The notes under the pieces: generated by a model
Seen by the model: the letters and a program-made list of their open reading frames with translations, nothing else
Databases searched by the model: none
Told to the model about the DNA's origin: nothing
Translations under genes and position numbers: made by a program
Origin: Tetrahymena elliotti 4EA
Taxonomy: Eukaryota > Ciliophora > Oligohymenophorea > Hymenostomatida > Tetrahymenidae
Assembly: GCA_000231825.2 (NCBI GenBank)
Contig: JH720356.1
Location: 387,120-451,119 of the forward strand
Direction of reading: 5' to 3'
DNA length: 64,000 nucleotides
Shown here: positions 12,916 to 24,200 of the stretch, one piece after another
Numbering within the stretch: the first letter of the stretch is position 1
How the letters are laid out: every line of letters begins with the position of its first letter

Positions 12916-14103
12916 GTTAACTATTTTTTTTCAAGTTTTAATTAGTGAGTTTAATTTATAAATTAGCAATAACAATTTTTTTTTTGTTTAAAATAATATT
13001 GATAAAAGATGATAATTTACTTCTTATTTAGATTTTAAGAATACCACTCTCTTCTATGGAATTGATAGCTCCAGATAGTTATTAATTTTTAGTACTATTG
13101 ATTTTTTTCCATCATAATAATATCACATATCAATTATTTTTTACAATTCTTAATGTTACTTACTTTTATTCTATTAAATTCTATTCAAAAACATCTTTTC
13201 TGTTTATTTTTAACCAAATTTATGTTTTTTCCCTAAAATAATTTCATATAAATATAATCCAATTTCTTTCGCTCATCAATTAGTTAGTGTAAGTAGCCAT
13301 TCCTATATTTTGAACTTGCCTTTTAATAAAAAAAATTAATCTATTCAATTAAATTAATTGGTGATTTACTTGCATTTATTTATTTGGTTATTTATGATAT
13401 TTTTTCTTCTAATATTATGTATATCTTATGATAAATAAATAAATCATATGAAAAAATGTAATTCTGTTGTTACTTATTTAAAATATTAATTAATTTTATC
13501 ATGCATGATAAAGAATCTAGAAATAGATAAGTGCATCATAAATTAAAAATAAAATGACATTTTTCAAAAATCAAAGAGTAATCAATCATAAAAATATCAA
13601 AAGGTGTTGAAACAAAATAAAATTTGATTTTTTTATTGTTGATAAATTTACATTTATTGCTAGAATTATTTATGATATTTTATCATGAGAAATAAAGTAA
13701 AAAATAATTATTGTTAAGAAATGAAGAATTTTAGCAAATATATTTTTGCTGTTATTAATATAAAATATCAATTAAATTTATCTTGCTAAACAAAGTGAAA
13801 TATTATAATTGATTTCGATTACCTTTATAAAAGGTATAAAATTGGATTTATATATTTCACAAATCAAAGAGTAATTAATTATAAAAATTATTTGAGAGAA
13901 TCAACTTTTAATTTTGTTTCATTTATTATTTACTAAATTTATTTATAAAATATATACCAACATAAGCTATTCTTTTAAATAGAAATTAATTCATTTTTAT
14001 TAAATTTATTTATTTGATTTATTTCCTTTTTATTGTCTAGCTAATATCATTAAAAATTTAGTAGATTATATTCTTTGTTTTTGCTCTCATCTCTTATCAG
14101 ACA
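12916..14103. other. AT-rich intergenic region
   Basis: About 1.2 kb of A/T-rich DNA between two minus-strand genes. A loosely repeated phrase (ATTTTTCAAAAATCAAAGAGTAAT at 13558-13581, and CACAAATCAAAGAGTAAT again near 13858-13875) is the only internal similarity I noticed. No gene. Confidence 0.55.
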
Positions 14104-15084
14104 TCAAGCAAATACTTAGAATGCTTTATCGCAAATACCAGCTGTGTTTTGTATCATTCCATCTTTAATTTGACCATAAAGTCTAACATATCCTTATTCA
14201 CCAAATTTATTGCCTAATGATGTCTTGATTTTGTAGTATCCTTATTCAAAGTTGTATTCTACAAGTAGGCCACCAAAATTTCTAGAAGAATATTAAGCAT
14301 CAAGAATACCACCTGAGTAGAATTATAAATCTGTTCCATCTATGGCTATCACTACAGGTCTGTTTTAAAGGGCAGCTAAAAGATCTTTACAAGTATTTAT
14401 TTCTGTATAATTTGTCATAGAAAAGGCTTGCTTTGCTTGATATTTGCATTTTGATTTATAAGCTCTATAAGGATTTACTAGCTAAGAGGTTAAGCCTTAA
14501 TTTATAATATACTACAAAGCTTTTTCTCTATCTCCACCACTGCAAGCTTAATTTGATGTATCACAATCCAGTAAGTTTTATTCTGAAATATTTGAAAGTT
14601 TACCATTTTTCAAAAATAGAGCACTCTCAAGACCAGCAACAGCTGCAAAGGCCCAACTACTCTCACACATTCCTTAATTTTTAACAGATGAAACAGCATT
14701 TTTGGAAACCCAGTCAATAGAATTCACAGATTCATCAACTGGCTATAATAATTAGAAACTGTTTGACTCTTTTTCTACAACTCCAAAGCTCATTTAAGCA
14801 AATTCCTCTTGAGTAAGGTGAGTATATTAAGTCATTTTTAATCCTGGTTTGCTGAAAATATAAGCAATATTTTTTGAAAAGACAGAGAATCTAAATTTCT
14901 CTTCTTCTTCAGAGTCATCAAAGTGTATTCTAAATAACTTTTAGTAATTTTCCCACTCTTATTCAAAGTCAATCTCTGTATCTTATGTGTTAAGTAAAAA
15001 CTTATTTGAATTGGAGTGATATATCACATTAATGGATATCACTGAACACAACACCAAAGCGACAAGTGCAAAAATCTTAGACAT
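14104..15084 (-). CDS. Papain-family (cathepsin L-like) pseudoprotease, triad lost
   Basis: A single 326-aa frame with no intron. A signal peptide covers about residues 1-18 (FALVALVLCSVISI). An I29-type propeptide follows with an ERFNIN-like pattern (EEKFRFSVFSKNIAYIF) and YTHLTQEEFAQM. The mature papain fold starts near VNSIDWVSKNAVSSVKNQG. Cys25 of papain (QGSCGSCWAF) is replaced: the sequence reads QGMCESSWAF, so the nucleophile is Ser. The His159 region (NHAV..VGYG) reads NFGGLLVEYN, with Phe in the His position. The Asn175 region (KNSWG..WGE.GY) reads KTSLGNKFGEQGY, with Thr. The oxyanion-hole Gln, Cys22 and other disulfide cysteines (NLLDCDTSNQACSGG) remain. The protein probably folds and is secreted or lysosomal but should not hydrolyse peptides. 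The frame is intact, so it is a pseudoenzyme rather than a pseudogene. Confidence 0.9.
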
Positions 15085-17216
15085 ATTTTGATCTTTTTAA
15101 TATTTTTTGATAAAAATTTTTAATTACTTAACAATAATTTTTGTTAAAAAGTATTTAATGTGCTTCAAAAACTATGTTTGATATTAATAAAATCAAAAGA
15201 GTATATATAATATATCTATATTAGACAACCAAAAACTAAGCACTAATATTATTTATAAGATAATATATAGTAATTTACTCCTTAACTTCTAATATATTTA
15301 GAGGTTCCAAAAACAAATTTACCCAAAACTAAATCAACATCCCAACTTTTTATTTACAATTTTATTTTCTTATTTTAATTAATAAAATAAATATTTTCCA
15401 TTGAATAGGAATTTTGAATTTTTTAAACCTTTTTTTATATTTTATTTTAAAGTAAAATGTATCTCTCTTTTTGTTTAATAATTCTAAATTTGCTAAAAAA
15501 TAATTACTTGGCATTTAAAAATTTTATTAACAAAAATTAAAATAGTACCTATTTATTATTTTCAAAATTTGAAGTTATAATCAATTTTTTTTTTTTTTGA
15601 AAACAATAAATTAAAATAAAATTTAAATGTCTATCTATTTCAGATTAAAATGAATCATTTAATTGTTAATTTAAGTCTTAGTTTATTTATTTAATATATT
15701 ATATATATGCCATGTATATATGTATGTATGTTAGGTAGGTAGATTGCTTTAATTTATTCTTTTTTTGTTTTATGGTTTTATGATTTTCTTTTATTTTAAT
15801 TTTCAATTTTGAATTTTGGTTTCTTTTTTGCTTTTAGTTTTTTTTGTATCTTTTTTTATTTTTCTTGTTTCTTTTCTTATTTTTCTTTCTTAAATTTAAT
15901 TTTTATTTTCTTTTTTTTTTCCAAAGATCTCAAAAATTATTCTTTTTTATAGCATAGGATCACATCGCATCTAAGAAGGACAGCTCAAGCATCTGTTCAA
16001 GAATCTAATTTCAAAAAATACTTTTTATATATTTCAAATACTAAGAGAGAATTTTCCAATTAAGGAGGTTTTTGTATACGTATAGCCCAATCAATAATTT
16101 TATTTTATGCAAGAAGAGACACGTAGTGCCCTTAGTCCGATACATAAGACCTTCCTGCATAAATTTAGGCTAGCATTTAAAAACTTACTTGATTTTAGAG
16201 ATTTTATTTATTTATTTTTTTCCCATCAAGTTGGCTAGAAAGCTCGATTAGGGGAATGAGTAATCAAAATTGATTATAATTAATAAATGAATATTGAAAA
16301 TGAAATTAATAAACTCACCTTCTTACCTTGGTGATAGGATGGTTTATAGCAAATAGTAGTATAAGCAGTAGTATTAGATGTTGTTGTTAGTTTTATAATT
16401 ATTATTTTGATTTGGTTGTTATTACGAAGAATATAGTTTTCTTCGGAATTTTTCTAACTTTAATTAAGTTTCGAAAAATTAAAAATTATATGAAAAATGA
16501 AATAAAAAAATCAAATTTAAATTCATAATTTTTTTCAAAATTTAATTTGCAAGATATTTAAAGATAAATATTTTTACAAATATAAAATGAAAAGTTAAAG
16601 TATTTTATAATTATACATAATAATAATAATAGAAAAATATTTTTATTCGAACTTATTTCTCAGAAATATTGGGAAAATAAAAAACATTTTAATTGTCTAA
16701 TAAATATTTTAGAAAACAAGTTTGTTTTAAAAATTAAAATATAGTATTTAATTATAGAATTGAAGGACTTTTAATTTTTTGCAAAATATCCAAAGATTTC
16801 CTTTTCAAATTAATAATAAAATAATTTAATTTTTACTGGGAATTAAGGTTAATTAAGATTAAAGAGTTAGGGAATTTTAATTATATGCAAAATTTGAAAA
16901 GCTTAACTTGACTTAATTAATGTCATTTTTTTTATTGGTAAAATAATTCTACAACTGGAAAAAAGGTTAATTATGTTTTGTGTGATCAAACTATAGAGTG
17001 AAGGAATTTTAATTTTTTGCAATAATTTGAAAAAAATTTATCTCCCTTTAAAATAAATATCTTTGCTTTTACAAATAGAATAATTCTACAACTGGAATAC
17101 AGATTACATATTTGTATTTTCAGTTTATTTTTACATTTAAAACAGACATTTAAAAAATAGAAGGTATTTAAGAAAATAAATTAAAAAAATAAAAAAAACA
17201 ACTTAGTATAAACAAA
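15085..17216. other. Long gene-poor region
   Basis: About 2.1 kb. Most of it is extreme A/T, including T-rich polypyrimidine stretches at 15760-15925 and a TATA/TATG dinucleotide-like tract at 15694-15745. A clearly less AT-rich, hairpin-forming island lies at 15950-16260 and is listed separately. No supported protein gene. Confidence 0.6.
15950..16260. ncRNA. Structured, GC-richer island; candidate non-coding RNA
   Basis: Within nearly pure A/T spacer this stretch has many G/C blocks. A long-range hairpin is visible: TTTATGCA at 16104-16111 pairs with TGCATAAA at 16156-16163, then one A/C mismatch, then GAAG 16113-16116 pairs with CTTC 16151-16154, enclosing about 34 nt. No reading frame here looks coding. 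I compared it by eye with U1, U2, U4, U5, U6, 5S, SRP and telomerase RNA signatures and found no match. Transcription and strand are unknown. It could also be a degraded exon. Confidence 0.3.
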
Positions 17217-17663
17217 ATGAGACTGACTATAGTATTGATAATTTCTTCTCTACTAATTTCTTCTGTGATTTAATGCAAATCTCTTAGAAATCATAAAACA
17301 ATGATAAAGAGTGAAAATACTTCTGATATCTATATTCCAGAAGCTATTAAAGATGAAATTAAATAAAGAGAAAACCCTTTTTCTAAAAAAATTAAAGAAG
17401 ACTTAAAAGATATTTAAGACTATACTTCTTTAGTTTAATATGGTGAAAATCTCTTTAAGACTGCTAGTTATTGGACTCATGATAATAAAGCTTGTTTTGA
17501 TAGTTGTAAGAGCTGGTATGGGTAGGCTGTTGCATATTATGCATGGAATAGATATGTATGCCTTGAGGTCTAATTCATGTCAAATAGCCATTATTATTGG
17601 AATTAGTATCCTGTAGTAGCTTTGCCTTGGGATTTAAAAAATTATGGTTGTACTTCTAATTGA
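17217..17663 (+). CDS. Small secreted cysteine-containing orphan protein
   Basis: Single exon, 148 aa. The N-terminus is a clear signal peptide (LTIVLIISSLLISSVIQC, residues 3-20). A lysine/glutamate-rich linker follows, then a compact C-terminal region rich in Tyr, Trp and Cys (ACFDSCKSWYGQAVAYYAW, a later VCLEVQF, and a terminal NYGCTSN). The four late cysteines could form two disulfides. The propeptide-like middle and compact tail suggest a secreted or granule-lumen protein, but I do not recognise a family. It sits alone with about 2 kb of empty sequence on each side. Gene reality is supported by the signal peptide and the full-length frame; function is unknown. Confidence 0.7.
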
Positions 17664-19567
17664 AATTCAACATTAAAATTTTTTTTTTTTAAAACAAAAT
17701 ATCATAAATAAATTGAATATAAAAATACATACATATATATATTATATATAAGTAAATTTTTTTATCTAAATATGCATTTTATCATTTTACCTTTACCTTA
17801 AACTCAAATTTATGTCTGAATATCCAAAACTCAAATCAGGCTCAAAAATAAAAAATTAAAGCAAAAATACTTATTGATTGATCATAACTTTAATCAATAT
17901 AAACTTTTAATTCATTTTTATTCTACTCATGAACACATTTCCCAATAAATGAAGATCATTTTAAAATCAACTAAAATGAAGCTCAAAATTAATTCTATGA
18001 TTTTCAATAAATAAGATAAAAAATTCAAAAAAATTTTTACAAATACAAATTTGTTTCTTTTCTTTATAATTTGTTAGTATGTTTTACCTCTAAAATGGGA
18101 TTTGAAATTTTTTATTTTTACTTAAAGGCTATTCAAAATAAAGTTTATAACTGTTTATTTTTATTGGAGGTAATACAAAGGGAGACAAATATATTAAAAT
18201 ATATCAGCAATCTTGCTACAAATCATACAAATCAAAATCAAAATTAATATAATATTTATAGATAAAAATGAATAAAAATATTTTAGAAGTGTGTAATGCA
18301 TATCACTTCAAAGTGAGGATAGGTAATTATTAAATTTAATTATTGATTTTTAAAAGCAATAATCAAAATATTAACAGTTATTTGCAAAAATGGATATAGG
18401 ATATTGAAAATTAAATTTTTTTCTTTTATATTTTTTAATATTTTTTTAAAATTTGTGATAAAACATAATTTTTTTTTTTAATAATTTAAGAAAGTAAAAT
18501 ATGTTTTTATGCTAATTCTAATGATATAAATTTTATTCAAAAAAAACTTAGAGGCATTTTGAATTGACTTTTATTTTTAGATGATAATTCTTAGCTTTTA
18601 TTTTGGGAGGAAAAATATAATTAATTTCTTTTAGATGATAATTCTTAGCTTTTATTTTGGGAGGAAAAATATAATTAATTTCATAAAATAAAAAATTAAA
18701 AAGTTTTGAAATAATCTGATCTAAAAAATAAGAAATAAATCATAAAGTTTTTAAATACTCTCAGGTATTTTGATAGATAATTATTATTTAGATTATATCA
18801 TCAAACTATTCTTAAATAAAAAAATCATTTTGATTTAGGCCAAGCATCCCATGAGGATGCTAAGAATAGGATATAATCTATACTAATTTGACATCTCCTA
18901 TCTATTTAATCATCCTTCTAGTTTTTAAAAATAAAATTCTCATTTATTAGGATCAGATTTAAAATCAGAAATTAAGAAAGATAAGATCACTTAATTGTCT
19001 GTAAGGAATACCAAAATGCTACTTTTTTATCCAACTATAGATTTCTCTGATTGAGATTATTGTATTTTTTGATATATAATTAGTATTTTTTGATAGGAAG
19101 AAAGAGACAACACAACAAAAGACTCGCAATCGATTCTCGCAGCAGGCAAAAGAAAAGAAAATTAAAAAGATAATAAAAGAAAAAGAAAAAAAAGATAATA
19201 AAAGAATAAAATAATTAAACCTAAATCAAGAGAAAAATAAAGAAAAACGAAAAACAAATAAACCTGAAAACAAATTAAATAAATATTTCAAGAAAATAAA
19301 AATTAACATAAAAGAAAATTAAAGATATCCTTCACACAACATAACAATTACCCTTTTCTTTTAAATTTGCATTTAAATTTTGAATCAAATTTAAAATGTT
19401 TATATCTATTGTATTGAGCTTAATCTTAGTAAAAAAATATTAAATTTTTGGATTTTGAAAAAAGACATTTTAGTAACACCTGATAATATGTAATGGATAA
19501 ATGACAAATAATATTTTATTTTTATACTCATTTTAAATATTTAAGAGAAATAAACATATTTTCTCCA
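17664..19567. other. AT-rich intergenic region
   Basis: About 1.9 kb with no supported gene. It contains a perfect short hairpin (AGCATCC at 18843-18849 pairs with GGATGCT at 18855-18861, 5-nt loop), a 54-bp tandem duplication (separate entry) and a small GC patch with ACTCGCAATCGATTCTCGCA near 19122-19141, followed by an A/G-rich stretch to 19320. Confidence 0.6.
18577..18684. repeat. 54-bp tandem duplication
   Basis: Two adjacent 54-bp copies, 18577-18630 and 18631-18684, both beginning TTAGATGATAATTCTTAGC, differ only at the last bases. The near-identity in fast-drifting AT-rich spacer indicates a recent duplication, or an assembly artefact. Confidence 0.9.
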
Positions 19568-20559
19568 TCAATTTAAATCTTCTTCTGTAAGTTTAATATT
19601 AATAATTGGTTTCTAAAGTTATGGGTACTCATTCATTATCTTTTATAGTTATTCTAGATTAAGTTTCCCTGCTACCTTAGGTTAGCTATAGCGTTTTGAA
19701 TTTTTTGAGGCAAAAGGAACAAAATTTTTTTCTTTTTTTTACAAGATTTTATCAACTGGTTCTCTACTCTAATTTTTTATATTTTAAATATTATTAAAAA
19801 TTCATAGACTATATATTTTATTACAATAACTTCAGCGACTTCATCATATATTACTTCTGTTTTTACTCTTCTTTATGGAGATACTTATTTAGCTTGACTA
19901 TTTTTTGACTAAAGCTCTATTACCTATTCAATTTAAAATACTTTCAAATATCAAATAATTTTGATTTTTATTTAATAGCTTTTTCAATTGAATAAATTAT
20001 AATTTACATTTTTTTCTAAAAGATTAACTTTTGTGAGTAAATAGTCTACTAACGGATTACCATTACTATCAACAGCCTTATTTTCCCCTTATATTTATAT
20101 TTACTCTTCCTTATTTTATATATTAGAGTTAAATATAATTGGTTATTAAGTAGCTATTTAATTTTAAGTTTATTGTTTTTATTTCATGTCTACTGAATTA
20201 GAATTAGGTACACTCCCTCTAAAATTACTTCTTTAGTTATTATTCAAATTGTTACCAATACTAACAAATTAATTTTTCTAATTTTATAGATTATTCAACT
20301 AATAGTTATTATATGTGGCCTAGTTGAATTATAACTGTTAGAATTACTATTATTATCCATAATTATCTTTTGATTCAAAGTTGTTGATATCAGATTTCTA
20401 ATTGCTATTTGCTTAATTATTAAAATTATTTCCAAAATTTGCTCCTTTTGCTTAATTTTGTATGCCTTAGCGAGGCTCTTGTGAATTCGATGTATTAGAA
20501 TTAGTATTTTGTTATTAAGATCTTAATCTAAATAGAATTTCGTGAGGATTAAAAGACAT
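19568..20559 (-). CDS. Q/N-rich protein with C-terminal helical region, unknown
   Basis: Exons are 20559-20008, 19923-19825 and 19768-19568, encoding 283 aa. The first intron (84 nt) is forced by an in-frame TGA; the second restores frame. Residues 1-130 are dominated by Gln and Asn, many of them encoded by TAA/TAG. A short leucine-containing helix (VDYLLTKVNLLEKN) precedes the first junction, and a basic/hydrophobic C-terminal part (about 230-283) contains VPFASKNSKRYSQPKVAGKL and LTEEDLN. There is no signal peptide, membrane segment or motif that I recognise. The low-complexity N-terminus could be a disordered or condensate-forming tail. Function unknown. Confidence 0.62.
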
Positions 20560-21437
20560 TTGTGGAAAATTATTATTTATTGATTTATGAAAGTAAGCTT
20601 ACTAAAAATAAATAACAATATTTATCAATTTAATATTCTCAAATCGTTGAATTTTTGATATTAAAAATTTTAGATTTGTGTTGGCTTTCATAAAATTAAT
20701 AATTTTTACATAATTAAATAACTAATAGATTTTTTTCTGTTAATGACAGAATTTAATTTCTTATTCAAATGAATTGAAAATATGGATCAGCAATAGTTTT
20801 TGTAAATACTAACAAATTAATTTTTTTAAGTTAATATTCTAAAGAGACATTTGGAAATTTTGAATGAATTTCTGTGCTTCTTCCTATACATACTATTAAT
20901 TTCCTTTAAGCATTAATATGGATAGGATACATAACTCTCTATATATCAATCATGAAAGTTTTTAAATTCCCAATTTTTGCTACACTGATTGCTTTAAAGT
21001 TAATAACTTTTATAGATTGTTATTTTTTTGGAAAACAGTTGATTATATGATTACAGAAAAGAGAGATATTAATTTAGTAATAATATTTAATATAATAGAT
21101 TTTTATTAAATATTTAGGATAATTGTAAAATTTTTAAATATCTACTAATTTCAACCAATAAAAAGAAAAAAAGAGTTGTTACTCAATTCCTTAATATTTG
21201 TGCAAAATAATAATTTCTTAACATTAGTGGTAAATAATTATAAAAAATTTTGAAAAAAGCATTCAGAGAGTTACAATCAACATATAAATTCGAATAATCA
21301 AAATATCTTCAGGTTAAAAAGTATTAGCGAATTTTTAATCAATCTTCTATTAGTTGTTATAATTGTTAAGATTATTATATTGCTATTTTATCAAAAGAAT
21401 TTTAATAAATTTTAAGGCTAAATTGTATTTAAAAGTA
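20560..21437. other. Divergent intergenic region
   Basis: Head-to-head spacer between the minus-strand Q-rich gene and the plus-strand CFAP97-like gene, so it should hold both promoters. A/T-rich, no recognisable element. Confidence 0.6.
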
Positions 21438-23429
21438 ATGAATGCTCCAAGGTATATATCTAAAAATCTAGCTAATTAGCACTAGCAAAATTATGAATAT
21501 AAGAATCATGTCAAAAGGCTGTAAGAAATTAAGACTAAAAGATCAAAAACTCTTACTAGCAACACTTCTAGTTCTTTAGACTTGAAGTCAAAATAGTAAA
21601 TGAGATTTTTAAAATAGCAAATTGATAAGTTAAATACGATAAATAAGGAAAATGAAGTTATGCTTGGAAGGTTAGTTAATATAAATAATGGAAAGCTAAA
21701 AAGATTTGTCTAAAGTGATCAAATCGAAGAGTCTATGTTTAAAATTTTATAGAAAAAGGCTGATGTAAGTGAAATTTAAAGAAAAATTCAAGAAGAAAAG
21801 TTAAAAGAGGAGAATACTTAGATAGTTAAAAGATTAATTGAGCGCATTTAAAAAAATGAGTAGATGAGTAAGGATTAAAGGTCAAGAGCTATTTCAGAAT
21901 ATCTTAAATAGCGCAAATTAATGTAAAAATATAATAACTACTAGGCTGAGCCTTCTAAAATAAATTTAAGCACTAATGAAAATAATATATCAACAGAGCA
22001 TAATGAAAATAGTCGTTATATACGAGGTAATAACTTATATAGTTAAGAAAGAGACTATAATAATAGTCCTGGAGCTCACAGTGGCGAATTAAAACTCCCT
22101 CCTTTGTAAGATTAAAGAAATATTTTAGGAAGTGAGAATGACTTCTCTTAACGGTCTTAAAGTAGCAAGCTAAAAGGAACACAGAAAAATAGTATAGCAC
22201 ACGGAATAAATTCAAATAATATTAGCTTAAACTCAGGAAGTGGAAATAAGTACAGCTATTAAGCTAAAGGTAACACTGAAGCAAATAATAATAGTAATCA
22301 TCAATATAATAATAACATGAGCACAAATTAAATAAAAAAGAAAATTAATAATAATAATTCAAGTTAAAAGTATGAATATATCGAATAAAGTTCAGCTATG
22401 TATTAATATGAAGATCATAATGCACTTGTGTAAATAGAAAATTTAAAGAGCAATACCTCATAAAAAGGAAAGTAAAAAGAAAAAAAGTAGTTAAACAATA
22501 TTCTTTAAGAATGCTATGCTAAGTCAGATTAGTAAAAATCTTCACGTTCTATGGATTAAGCAAAGGGAGCAAATGCAAAAAATTAAGAAGGAAAAATTTA
22601 TAAAGTAATATAAACAAATGAATCATCAGAGAACATGAACTTATAGAAGATTAGAACTGAACATACAAACTCAAAAAATGAATTTGACATAATTAACTCG
22701 TAGAAAGATAATGAACCATAAAAACCTTAAACAGATAGTACAAGTTCAGTTAAAGTTAGTAAACTATTAAGCATTAATCAAAATAAAAATACAAAGCCTC
22801 ATAGCTCATAAAACCAAAAGAGTTAAAAAGAAAATAATAATTCTAGCTTGGTTACTATTCAAAACAAAAGCAGACCATACTAAAATAAACATACTACGTT
22901 ATAATTATCAAACTCTAATAAATAACATCAATTACCAATAAATAAGCTCAGATGTTCTAGTGAAAAAATAGATTTAGGATAAAATTAAAAAGTTTATAAA
23001 GACAAGAGAAGAATTTCTACAACAGTAGTAAATAAAGATTAATATGATGAAGAACCAGAGAAATTAAATATTAAAATAAATCACAAAAGACATTCAAATT
23101 AAGATGAAAAAACCATTTATGATAAAAGAAATAGTGCATAAGTAGTAGAGAATGAAGATATACCATAAAGTTATACACCTTAGAAAGATAAAAAAGTACC
23201 AGATGATTATGAACAAGAATTTGAAATAGAAGAAGACGAATCAACCAAACAATAAAAAATTAGTTTAAATGTAGATAAAAAATAAAAATCTGAAGATTCT
23301 TACAATTTTTATGATAAAAATTAAAAGATCGGATAAACTCCATCTAAATCTCAAAATCGTTATTCATCTAAGAATGATTAAAACTAAGAAGAAGAAGATT
23401 AAATAATTGATGAAGATTTTAATTTATGA
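21438..23429 (+). CDS. CFAP97/hemingway-like domain protein with long disordered tail
   Basis: Single exon, 663 aa. Residues about 15-80 fit the CFAP97 (KIAA1430/hemingway) domain: a YEYKNHVKRLQEIKTK start (compare YxxHxxxV...KP) and then LKQQIDKLNTINKENEVML, followed by GRLVNI, which parallels the conserved ...ER...I..EN..LL.K...I helix. This family is linked to axonemes and ciliary motility in flies and vertebrates. A further helical region with KIQEEKLKEE lies at about 110-160. The remaining 500 residues are low-complexity N/Q/K/S, with several K/E-rich patches and an acidic C-terminus. The domain call rests on spacing and charge pattern recalled from the family, so moderate confidence; the gene itself is secure. 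Confidence 0.6.
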
Positions 23430-24200
23430 CTTCAATATTTAAATAACTAACTCACTAAATTTATTTTATATCTATCAGAAGATATTCTGAGTTAAATTCA
23501 TCTTTAAAGTATTTTAATTTATTTCTATTTGGCTAACTAAACTAAATTTTTTTTCCAGCAGCTATTGAATGAATATCTTTTTTCACTTTTTAATATTTTA
23601 AATTGCATTTTATTCTCCAATATATATCTAATCTTGGATGAAAACAATAGATAGAAGCAAATGCTATTTGGGAAATATATTTTTTATATGCTGATGATAT
23701 AAATAAATTTAATTATATAGATATAATATCTTATCATAGTTTTGTCTTATTATTTTTAATAATTAGATAAAAAAAAAATAAATAACAACAAGCATTTCAA
23801 GCTTTTTCAATACGATAAATTTATTTATCCTAAAAACACTGACTTTTATTCTTGTGATTGAAAAAATAATTTTAACTACTCAAGACCAATCTTCAATTTT
23901 TATTTTAAACAAATACTTCTGTATAAGTGGATGATAAACTGATTTTGACAAATCTGTTTAAGACAAATAATAGGAATATTGAAATTAAATTGATTTTAAT
24001 ATTCTCAATATCAGTATTTGCTTAAAAAATATCTATATTTTCTAATCTTTTAATCTTTGAAGTTATCAAATATATTTTAGACGCTTATCAAATATATTAT
24101 AACATTAATGATCACAAATCAAAAAAAAAAATTTACTAATCAATAATTTATTCTTTTTTATAAATTTGTAATTAAAAATAAAAATATATTTATACAATCC
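23430..24200. other. AT-rich intergenic region
   Basis: Spacer between two plus-strand genes. No frame with coding character and no repeat; the promoter of PRP17 is presumably near 24150. Confidence 0.65.

Noticed and set aside
14104..15084. Calling the papain homologue a pseudogene
   Set aside because: The frame is full-length with signal peptide, propeptide and structural cysteines intact; only catalytic residues differ.
18843..18861. 7-bp hairpin as a transcription terminator or attachment site
   Set aside because: It lies far from any gene end and eukaryotic Pol II genes do not use such terminators; no paired copy elsewhere in the window.
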